64,000 bases of DNA from Dipetalonema caudispina (taxonomy: Eukaryota; Nematoda; Chromadorea; Rhabditida; Onchocercidae), in assembly GCA_013365325.1 (NCBI GenBank), contig JABVXV010000028.1:358751-422750 (forward strand), given 5' to 3'. The notes beneath the pieces are model-generated. The model did no database searches, was not told where the DNA came from, and saw only the letters and a list, made by a program, of their open reading frames with translations. The position numbers and the translations under genes were made by a program. Positions 25,401 through 36,918 of the stretch are shown piece after piece (the stretch's first letter is position 1; each line of letters begins with the position of its first letter).

Positions 25401-27033
25401 TCAAATTCGTTATCAGGACTTTGCGCTGCGCTGATGATCATTGGTGGGGTTTTTGGAGCTACTGCTTCAGGTATCTTTTATTAATTTTTTTTTTGTTTTA
25501 TTCCTAATTTTCTTCTGTTTCAAAACAGCTCTTGCTTATTTTCTTTTTTTGAAACAATAGAAATGAATTCTCTAATAATGGCTTCTTCATTCCCTAGTTC
25601 TTCGTTTATTCCTTCTTTTCTATTTAATTTTATTTCACACAGTTCCATTTTTTCAGCTTTTATGTTTGTTCTAGTAATCATAAAAAGGTTAAGCGACCTT
25701 CAGGCATGTTTGTCGACCGAACCAAACTTTACGAAGAGACCATGAAAGTATGCATGTCTCTGGCTGTCAATTTTGGGGTCATATTTTTACAGGTATTGTT
25801 TCGTATGCAAAAATGTTCATAAAATCTGTTCTGATCCCTCATGTTTCTCAAGATGTTAATGGCAGCAATTAGACACGGAACAGTGGATGGAATAGGAACT
25901 GTAATAGTTTATGGGAGCTGATAAGTACTACAATGTTATTTATTCGGTCTGAACTGATAATGGCTTAATCAGTAAGTAGCGATTGGGTTAATGCGACAGT
26001 TTCGAATAGAGGCTCATGACCTTCTTCGGAATTACGATTTTCACAGAGTTGTTTCCCATTCCCTTGGCTTGCTGCTGAATGTTATATAGTTTCAGAGGTC
26101 CCAACAAATTTCAAAGCTCATATTTACAGCAACAAATTGTTTCAAATTTTCTTACATTTTAGTTATCTCTACATTCTGGTCTCACTACTTATCTTATAAT
26201 CACGGCTTTCCTATTCGGTGTTTTCGGACTTGCATCATACCCAGTTGGTTTGGAATTAGCCTCCGAATGTACTTTCCCTGTGTCTGAAACAACTTCATCA
26301 GGTCTTGTGGTACTCAGTGGTCAGGTACGCTTTTTTTGTTATGAAATACCAGAATCTCTGATGTTGCAAGACTCCGACGATGTTGATGTTAAGTATTATA
26401 ACTCTTAGAAGATTGCATCTGAGTTTAAGGTAAGCAAGTCAAGTTGAATTAAAGGGAAAATTGAAGAACAGTGAATCTTTCCTTCCAGATACATTCAATA
26501 ATTTACTTAGCAATAATGGGTTTACTTGCGCGACCGTTACAACAAGCGTATAAAGATATTCAAGTTTGCACAGTTGAAGATGAGACCAATTCTACCGCTG
26601 TACCACAAGATAGTTCCATCTCTGTTATCGTGAGTTTATTTTGCTTGACTTTGATTGTTTTTTCCATTTTTTAAATCGAAAAACATTACGCATTGCACGC
26701 TTCATAGTACTGCACTTTTTTCTCAAATAGCCCATTTCGGTTGTTATTGGGTTAATTCTATACTCTAGTACAGTATTAATTGTTTTCAATTCATACTTGT
26801 ATTTTTAATTATTGTTACAACTTATATTTTAGGTATTGTCGGCAATAGCTGCTCTACTAGCCGTTATGTTAGTGTTGTTTTTTAAACCAACTTATAAGCG
26901 TATGAGAGCGGAAAAAAATAGTTTATTAGTTACGAATGGAAAAGAAATAAGCGAAAATCGACAGCTAAACGATTTGAATCGAATTAAAGACGAATCTTTG
27001 ATACCACTAGCAGTGCAACAAAGTAGTACTTAA
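22488..27033 (+). CDS. FLVCR/SLC49-type major facilitator transporter (546 aa, twelve exons)
   Basis: Membrane transporter of the SLC49 family; the name FLVCR comes from a mammalian receptor and does not mean a viral gene. Exons: 22488-22598, 22917-23020, 23187-23313, 23681-23835, 24145-24241, 24344-24469, 24729-24864, 25279-25470, 25704-25792, 26163-26324, 26489-26629, 26833-27033; all phases agree. Family features are VYPQRWIVLAVVTLLNNSN (TM1) with SNTMSWIAFASISNY, the GIWMSSSFGLR loop between TM2 and TM3, SWFAENQRALATTVGIMANP in TM5, and PVGLELASECTFPVSETTSS in the second half. About 12 membrane segments are expected, with a central cytosolic loop (RSEPQTPPSQSAAQPQ). N- and C-termini are hydrophilic. 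Known members export heme or carry choline, ethanolamine or related solutes, and the substrate cannot be told from sequence here. Exon 9 uses the CTTCAG at 25703, which alone keeps the conserved VDRTKLYEETMK segment in frame. Confidence 0.93.
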
Positions 27034-30000
27034 AAGTAATGGTAAATTATGGATTTCTTTCTGACTTGGGAACTAATTGCGGTTTTTTATGGGTAGTTTT
27101 TATGTGATTTTTGCATAACTAATTCTAATTGCAATTTTCCAATTTGTCATGTTAGGAATTTTTTTTTTACGTGAAACTCACTACAGTTTCTTTTTGATTT
27201 GATGTATGTTTTTATTGCTAAATTATACAAAATCACACTGTTTACAACTGTAAGGCAAACAAGACATAGTCTTAGTTTCAGCAGAATATATTAGAAAACT
27301 GATGCTGTGCGAAGAATAATTCTTACTATTAGTATTAGTTGGCTTTGCCTTATAATCTCATAACATCCATCTGTTTTGTATTATTTTTTCATAATAGAGA
27401 ACAAAGTTTTCCGTAATAGATAGAGAGAATGAAGTAGAGAAGAAGAAAGTAATGCTAGAAATTCTTCCTCTCTTTGATAAAAAAGAAGATTTTTTGTTTA
27501 CCTTGAAGTATTAATGAAAAAATGGATGCATGTGATGATATATAAATAGGGCAACTATAAGTGAAAGCGATCAGATTTCTCATGTATTCATAACTGTCGT
27601 AAGTGATGCATTATGCTTTATATGCCTCTCTAAAATTTTTTTTTTTTTTTTGAGGTGAATTCCTTAATATATGTGATGAAATGTTTTTACCTTTATCGCG
27701 TATTGCGGTATTCTTTATGGCCAAGTCGTTTATTTGTTGTGCCAACTTATTATATGATTGTTTGTGGTCAATTTGTTTGAACTGAAGATATCCAGCCAAA
27801 TTCTATTATCTTTATTCAGTTTTATGAGATTCCTTGTGGCCAGTTTATTTGTTCATTGATTACACTTGGTCGCTATGTGCAGCTTTACTATTCTTAAATC
27901 ATTTAATTCCGATGCAGTAATGTGTTTTTCCACGATTTTAATAGTTTTTACTGAATTTCCATTGAATTTGCAACTTTTTTAAGTCCTTTTTTGTTAGAAT
28001 TCGAAGAAAATCTTATTACCTACTTGGAAAATTCAGCTGCTTATGCTCTATCCTTCCTCCTTTCCTTCTATTTCCATGCTTTTAATCCCTACACTATTCG
28101 CGAATTTAGATTCCGCTTCTAAAAGCATATTTTCCTGTCTTTACAACTGTGTTTATGAAAATCGATTTTGATGAAACTTGTAAAAATAGAACCACTTATT
28201 CCCCACGTAGCTTTAATTATATTGTGGATTAATAATGAAGGTTTAGCGGAAGAAATTTAAGGTAAATTGAAGACAAGCGGAAATAAAATCTTGTTTTTTT
28301 TTTTTTTTTTTCACATGATTCAGAGAGATTTTGTTTGTCGATTTATAAAATTTATTATAATTCATTTCTGGTGTGAAATGGTGAGAAGTGAATTTCATGT
28401 CAAAAACTCAAATAAAAAGAGTACTTTTCTGTTCCTGAAATTATCAAATCTTGATTTATAATACGCTGGTTGAATATAAGTTTAATTATTTTGAGCATAT
28501 AGCTAAGCTGCGATGCTTATGCAGTAGTGATTAAACTGAAGATATCACATTATTGACGTTGAAGAACTATTTGAAAGCACTTGGAACACTCAGTTTTATG
28601 ATCATTACTTCAACCAGTTCACTTTTCCTGACTATCAATTCAATAGTTTCATCCGCTTTATTCCCTATTTTGAAAATAATGGTGGATATGATATTCATAC
28701 TTTTCTCTTCACAGTTTTTTTATTCACTTTTCAATTCTGCGTAACGTTTTCAGTAACTCATTTTTAACTCATCCTTTCACTATTCAGGTTTGAAAGAAAT
28801 ATCTGTGCATAAAATCTGGTTTTACAATAGTCATTTTCAGGGCTCGCAACGATCGTATCATTTCTTTCGAATTACTTAAATAACACTTGCATGATTATAT
28901 ACTTTAGATTGTTGCTGGTTATCGATGAGTGAAAAGTGTCAATTAGTGCAGTAAACAATGTATCTGTTGAAAGCGTGAAAATGACGATCATAAAGAAGTA
29001 AAGAAGCTAACAATTTACTTCATACTATGGACCTGCTTTAACTTCTTTTTTGTCCAGTTGCTCAAATATTTCCACGCTTAAGACTAATAGCTTATTTTTT
29101 TTAGTTGATTTCCTTTTCAACTCCTCCTATGTCACTTCCTTGAGTCGCTTTTTCTTTATCTTATAACTTTACTCTCAACTACTATATTTCAAAAATTTTT
29201 TCATACTATGTTGCCCCATAATATGCATTATGCATATTGTGCATTGTCCATAATATCTGTACAAAAATGTTCCGATAAAATTAGTAAGTACTGATTTGAT
29301 CTTTTGGTGTAGTGTTTATCGGGTTTTGAACCATTATAATTAATGCATCAATTAGTTAAATTTACAATTTTTTTTAACGAAAAAGAAGTAAATATTACTC
29401 ACTACTAAATTGATTAAGTTAAATGTGAGATTGTGGACTACTATAAAGCTGAGCAGATATATAAAAAAGCCAGAGAAAAGCTATTGTAGTCCGGTATAAT
29501 ATGGTTTTCATGCACACAGAAAGTTTCATTTTCTTAAATATGTTGTCCCATAGTATCCAGTAAAGTAGCCATCATTAAAAATTAAAACTAATACAGATTT
29601 GGCTATTATGTCCGGATTGAATGGTGGTCAATAGTCGTTTATTGTCTTTGCTATTGATATTTTACTACAGTATTCAACAAATAGGTTACAGATTCAACTT
29701 TTTTTTTTGCTGACGTTAAACTTCAGCGAATGCCTCGTTATCCACATAAAACTTTTTTTTTTTTATTTTTTTGCCATAAGTTAATAATTTATAACTAAAA
29801 TATTTTGCAGTGTTTTCCCATTATTTTATTGTGTTTTGAAGAGGTTCAAAGAAAAAAATTGATGGTACAGCTGTTAAGCTTTAAAATTTTTCGAGGACCA
29901 CAAGATTCGACGATTGCTCGGTTATAAAAATGTTCTCCAAGCTATTGCTAAAGCAAGATGAATTAATTTGCGAAATAATGCAACTGGAACTTTTTATAAG

Positions 30001-33000
30001 ATAATAGGTAATGAATAATAATTTTGATTTATTCCAGCGAAATTTTCAAAAAGGCATTTTTTTGTCCAACATTTAAATCTGTCTTATCCAGGAAGAATCA
30101 ATCCTCAAATTTGATTACTTTTTTACGCTTTCAACGAGGTTCCGTCTCCCTCAAACTCTTTTCACTTTTGCCCAAGACAAATTTTACAATTTAATTCCAT
30201 TTAAATATTTGACGTCCTTTTCTGCGTTCACGGTTCAATGATGTATTTGACTATATTTTGGTATCGATTATGATTTTATGTTGCAAAAAATTAATACTGA
30301 TTGGTTGCTTGAAAATCTTGTGGAAAATTCACGAAGTATAAGACGAGAAGTTCTGCATTGAAATCTTGAAGTAAATAAATCCCACATTTTACTGAAAAAA
30401 AAAAGATCCCAATCTGCGTATTCTTAGTAATGACTTTTTTACATTTCAAACGTAGTCGGTACCAGATTACGGGAATGTTCTGATTTTCTCCTCTTTACCA
30501 ATCTTCTCGACAGCTTTCGGTTTAAGCAACTGTAGGTGAAATATAGAATGAGGCTAATATAATATTAATATATATATTATCTTGCAAATTCGTGGCATCT
30601 TTCACATTTTTTTTCTTCAAATATTGAATGAAAAATGTCAAGAAAAAGATGTTAAATGAGTGTTTTCTTTTCAAGCAATCTATTCCCAAGTGTAATCAAC
30701 TTAAGCACAAAGAGCTTATCCCAAAAGAAGAATTGGGATTTGTAGGGGTGCTAGAAAATCCGAGGGACATTTGTTCCCGATAATACTCAATTAAGGGGCT
30801 ACATCACATCATTCTTGCTAGTTATTAGTGTAAGCATCATTACTACTGATCAAAGTTTGTTAGATTGTCAAGAAATGGATCATGAAAGAAACAAATGCGG
30901 ATTTGGAACTTTGTCTGGTTCATGCTTTCATGAACATTTGGGAATTTTTTCTTTAAATTACCTTATTTTTCATTAATTATGAAAGCGATAATTAAAAACT
31001 CAAAAAGAGATGTTGCTCGACTGTCGGTGATTTATGAAGTAAATTATTTTTATGAAAAATGGTTGCAAAAATTTGTCTTTCCAATAAATTATAAATGGTC
31101 AATTATGGTGATCCTTCTACTTCTTCCGAGAGAGGTTATTATTGAGTTCAAGTAAAAACTTGAACGAGCAGCCGGAACAAGTAATACGTTACTGTTCAAC
31201 CTTGCGAAGTTTTTAGATAACCCTTTAAGAAAGCATAATTTAAACTTTTTTATTCCACAAATATATCATAAAGTGTTTTTATTTTATTTCTCTTGGGTTG
31301 ATTCATTAATCTTAATAATGTATTTTAAATAGAATGATACAGTTTTCGATGATTTTCTCATCCAACTGATTGAATTTTCTATTAATTATTCAAATTAGAA
31401 GGAAGAAAAATTTTATACAAAATACCAAGAAGGAAATATCAACACTGAGGGATTATGAATTGCTGAGAGAATGATCGATTATGCTCTTAAAATGCTTAAA
31501 GTTTAGAAAAAAATTTCAGAAGAAATGTAAAATAACGAAGAATTTGGACAGACAGAAGTCCTGGAATAGATATTATCTTTTCAAAATTCTTTTTTATTGA
31601 TAAAACGATATGTTGAGAAATTGTTAAATTTTCTGAAAAGTTCGATGTCTCTCTAAATTTTGCTTCATCCTAACTATCATTTCAATAATCTCAAGTTGGT
31701 ATAAACAAATGAACTGATACGGGAATAATCAATGATGTTAACAAAATGTATATATCCCTTGTGTCAAATAACAGATCTTCTTGGTTGAATGAACATTTGG
31801 TTGAATAAACTTTACATACATTGTTGGAAATGACTTCGTTCACTTCAACCAAACCTTTCACTTCACTGAGTTAATACAGCTTCTTCCATCTCTTTTGTCG
31901 AATTCTTTCAAAGCTATTTCACACTATGCTGCAATTTATCCTATTTTGCAACGATTTGCATATTCTTCTGGCTATCGATTCAACGTGTTGCATAAATGTT
32001 ATTACTAGGTAGGAATAAGGTTGCTCCAACATTCATTGTATTTTCTCGAAATCTAGAATTCTATCAATTCATTATGAAATTTCAATCAGAGCTGGAATGA
32101 AGATTAGGAATAATACATCAAAGTTGAATATGCTTCATTGTTGACGTCTTTATTTAACAATATATTGAAAGGACAGTAAAGAGTAGTAAGAAGAAAAAAA
32201 GTGAAGGAAGAAAGAAGCACATTCCAATTTTGAAATGATCAGTTGTTGAGAACTCAGATGAATATTTCAATCAAAATGATTGACCATGTTTTTAGGGTAA
32301 AAATGTCGAACAAGTTTTTTTAAAAAAAACAAAAAAAAGCAATGCTATTATTTCTTTCAGTAACTATTTAACATCATGAATTCTTTGTTTTTAAATTTGT
32401 TCCAAAATTTACTACAGAACTTTCAAAGATCTCACTTTAAAACTTTGAAATATGGGAATATTTATAGCTCCAACAATAATTGTCACTTGTCATATTTGTA
32501 TGAAATCAGTCTCTCAGTTTATGTTTCAAATAAAGCATTCTAAAATGCTAAATGTTGATGGATTTTCTAATTTCGAAATTTTCATTAAACTATCCCAACA
32601 AATGTTATATAAATGTGAGTCTTCATTAAAATTTTTTGCTATTTTTTCAAATATTTTTTTAATCCATCCATCTATTCAATCACTTCTTGAGCCATTTAAT
32701 ATCTCAGATGATGAGAGAAAACAAAACGAAACTTTTTCTCTCTGAATATTACCATCTTTAAATTACCTTTTTTGCATCCAATCGTTCGTGATAAATTTTG
32801 CTTTATGTACTTCGTCGCAACATGTTAAATTGGCTTTCAGAATAAAAGTCAATTTTTCTAATGGGAAAAAATGAATTTAAAATTTACATCTAATTTTAAA
32901 AAAGAATGAATAAGGTAATTTAATAGAGAATGAAAACTTTTGACCGTGTTATATTCGGTCTCTTTTCCTATTGAAATAATTTTAAATAAGGAAGCGAAGA

Positions 33001-36000
33001 ACAAGGAAATAAATCTTACACTAATGTAATCTAACAACTATTATACAATCATTAAATCTCATATTATATTCAACTTCTGCAATAATTTACAAAAAAAAAA
33101 AAAAAAATTAACTTTAATAGTTAATGTTGAAGGAATGGTCAAAATGCAAAATGTCCCCCCAATACAACATCTTTTTTTCATTTCTTTTACAGAGACAATT
33201 GTGAACAACAAAGTGATACAATTATCCATTGTTGATTGAAAGTAGTTACCGCCACATATTTGAAAATGTTGTGGAAAACATTTATTGTATTTTCATTAAA
33301 TAGTTCAGCCATACCATTGATAGCATTTTTACCGTCATTGATATCAAATATTTCTACATTAGAAATCGAAGATAGTGTGATATGATTAGCTTGGAATGAT
33401 TTATAGTGGTTTTAGCTATAAACAAATCGTTATACTGCCTATAAAGTCGTTGTGCTGCCTCAATTAGCCTACTCTTCCAATTACGACCTAACGTTGTACG
33501 GAACAGCTGAGTGCGGAATATAAAATATAAATGTAAGTGATTATTTGTTGTAATGACTTCTGGTTATAATTTTATGCAACTTTTCCGTAAAGATCCATTT
33601 CAGTTATTTTGTAAAAATCAACATTTTATTTCGTTGCATATATAGAAAGTTTGATTCAATATAAGAACTTTGCTGGCAGATATGTCTGAAACCGAATTCT
33701 GTTGCTTCATATTTAATCAAAACTTTTTTACAGCATGTCATACGATCCTATCCAACTTTTTCTTACTCGTTATGCAGTCTTTTTTGATTGGAAAACTGTT
33801 ATCCGTTCAATGAGAACGAAATGATTAAAGCGAATAGCTTCACTTTTCATCCGTTATCACAACGACAGTACCTTTTTCGGAAACGCTTACAACGAAATTT
33901 CATAGCTCACATTCTAATCTGTTTGTGATCACAATATGGTCGCAGGCATAGTAATCACTGTAACGGAAAGAAGACTAAAAGTATTTACCAAATTCATTCA
34001 GAAAATTTTACACCTGCGATTTTACAATTTTGAAGTGCCGCTAGAACAGCTGCAGCTGCGCAATGATCCAAATTAGGGTGTGATAGCTGCTAAACAGTCA
34101 ATGATAGAAAATTAGCACATGGCACTAAAATAGAAGAATATGGACGACGATACATTGTTTCCGAGAATTCATGAATGGAAGGAACATTGAAAGTTTTTGC
34201 ATTCCCCATCGAATTTATAATTTAAATTAATAAATATTTAAAAAAAAAAAAATTAATTGAATGTCCATTCAACGATGAAAGAGTTGGGAAAATTTAAAAA
34301 GTGCGATATAATTTCAATGAAATCTTAAAATGAAGATTAATTATTCTCTCGGAGAGCAACTTTTTCTTCAAAAATCTTGAGCTTTTAAGCTTTCCCAATT
34401 AAATGATAGCTATTTGTTAGACAATCATGAATTTTTACACATATACCTGAAACAGATTACAAAAACATATCACTTTCTTAGAAAAACAGTAACATGCATG
34501 CTTTCATTTCTGGGCAAATTTCCGATTTTGAAATTGGAACTTCAACTGATATTTTTAGCCAAATAATGGTAGAATGATGTAAAAAATAGCCACTAGAAAA
34601 ATGATTACATATTTACATTTAACAAAAAATTGAAAAAAGCTTGATTTTACGGAAAGCGGGGAAACCGGAAGTTAATCATAGGGGAATAGCTCTTATTAGA
34701 TCTGGTAGTTCTTTGCACAAGAGACCTACCGCTCACTTCATTAACAATGCTTAGTTCATTTAATTATAGCCTAAGAATTTTGCTTTTTTCTAATGTCAGC
34801 TATATTTGTCTGTTTATTTATCACTTTCACTTTATTTTGTACTTTGTTTACTCTGTTAAATTGTGTCTCATATTCATTGATAGTAATTTCTTACACTTCT
34901 GATTCTTCCCTCAATGAACATTTTGATATTTTTGTTCTGTTGTTAATTTATTATCTATGGCATAAGTAAATCATATCTATGGACAAATAGGAAAGCAATT
35001 TTAAACAGATTGTGATACGGTAAGAACAGTCATTCCGAATCTCATTTACGAATTATGTCTGCTGCCATAAAGTGTGTTATATTTAGAAGTTTCAAAATCT
35101 GAAAGGCCATAAATAAAGCTGGATTTAAATTGTAAAATGTTTCGGCGAAATTTTTTTCTTAGGGATTACCTTCGAAAATTAATTTCTTTTCGAATTTTTT
35201 TCTCGGATTAATTATTTTTTCTTCAGAAAATTTTTCTATGGATCTGTGGTTTTCCCATCTGTAGGTAGGTACTCTTTTCATGGTAGCTGACCGGTAATTA
35301 GTTTTCTGCTGATGCATCAATAAATCCTCATCTAAAAATAAAAATCTAAAAATTTCCAAATTTGCTGAAAAAGGTTCAACCTAAGATGCAATTTTTTTAA
35401 GATTTATTAGCTCTTTCTTTCTATTTCTTTCTTTCTCTCTTTTAAACATACCTGGACAATTAACATAAATGATGAATTTTCAGCTTAAAGCGTGTTAAAA
35501 AATTGTATATTTTTGTTGCTAATTCATGTTTATCATTTTTTTTTTTTTTTTTTTTGAAAGGAAGAAGTGCAGTGAAAAAAGGGTAGATTGAAAAATTCAA
35601 AACTATTTATTTATAGATATTAGGCACGAAAGAAATGATTGCTAATGGATTTTGCATAATTGTAATGCTAAAATATGTATTTCCAATGTTTTACTTTGTT
35701 TATTGCAAGTACCACTTTAAGCTTTTAAACTTTTTCTAACAATCTAGCAATGATTGTTCACTTTTAGAGAAAATCGATCAGAAAAAATATATTTCTATTT
35801 GATTTTGTTAATTATTTATTGCCTTCACAAAATAAACTAACAAACTTGATCAAAATGTAATAGCATATTATATACAACGGTTTTCTCATTGGTTTTTTTT
35901 TTTCGTCACTTTTCTTAGTACCATTGGGAATATGCGGTAATTGCGTGCCTCATATTTATATATTTCTTTTACCCATTGTATCCTTTCATGTTGTTTGAAT

Positions 36001-36918
36001 TGTTCTATGCATTTCTACGGCCATTTTAATGATTTTAACAAATTATGTTTCATTGATCATGCACGGCAGTGTTGCACAATCTATGCTTTTTCAATTGTCC
36101 ATTTCATGCCTATTCAGCTGATTCATTTTTGGCATTTGCTAGTGGAAGCATCGATTGATCTAATAGTTATAGCTAAAAACAAATCGTGAAAATTTGAAAG
36201 CTTTTATGATCTGAGTTTATAATTTGACTCAAGAAATTAGATCATAGTATTTCAACGCAGTGCGAATGGTGCGAATGTTTGATTCGAAAATTTGATACAG
36301 GTTGCAAAGACTTATCTGATAAGGGTCAACAGATTCAAGATACCGATAGCAATGTCAAACAGCACTCATTAAGCTTATTCATGATCGTTTTCGCTTTTGA
36401 CCGTATCTTTGATCTTTTACTGCTTATAAAGCGCATCTACATCAAATGGCATTATGTTAAACCATTTGCATTTTTATTAATTTAGCCTTCCTTGGAATGA
36501 TTTTAATTTATTTCAAATTCCTATCCAAAGTGAAATCGGTATACGATATCAACGAGAATCTGATATGATATGATATGATTTGCGCAAACTATACTACGCA
36601 AATTCAAATCGATGGGAATGCTTTTGCACTGGTTTGTTTTACAGTGAGAAATTTTTGGTAGATTTTTAAATTGCAAATTTTTGACTTTAAATTTAATAAC
36701 CTTTAATAATGTATCGGCGAAACTTCTCCGATGACAAATATATTGTAGATTTTCATCATATCCGAATTATCCATCCCTTCGACAGGAAGTATTGCTCAGT
36801 CTTCAAACTGATTTAGTGCACAGCTTGGCTAATTAGTTTACTGTTCCTATCTCCTTTACCACTTTTAACTATTGTTTAAGCAATAATTTATTCTTATCAG
36901 ACAAATCCTTAAGTTCAG
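27034..36918. other. Nearly 10 kb gene-poor stretch
   Basis: AT-rich DNA with many homopolymer runs (T at 27637-27651, 28297-28310, 29699-29708, 35538-35555; A at 33092-33107) and no recognisable domain. The longest open frames (for example 32452-32745 plus, 28553-28744 plus, 35159-35359 minus) have Phe/Ile/Asn/Lys-rich composition as expected by chance and lack phase-matched exons. The missing first exon and the promoter of the GPCR should lie in the last 1-2 kb. Non-coding RNA or distal regulatory elements cannot be excluded. Confidence 0.5.

Noticed and set aside
22488..27033. Possible viral or endogenous retroviral origin suggested by the FLVCR name
   Set aside because: FLVCR is a host transporter family. 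The gene has twelve exons and normal transporter motifs, and no viral gene is present in the window.
32452..32745. 97-codon plus-strand frame in the gene-poor region
   Set aside because: Phe/Ile/Lys-rich as expected by chance at this AT content, no splice partner and no recognisable domain.
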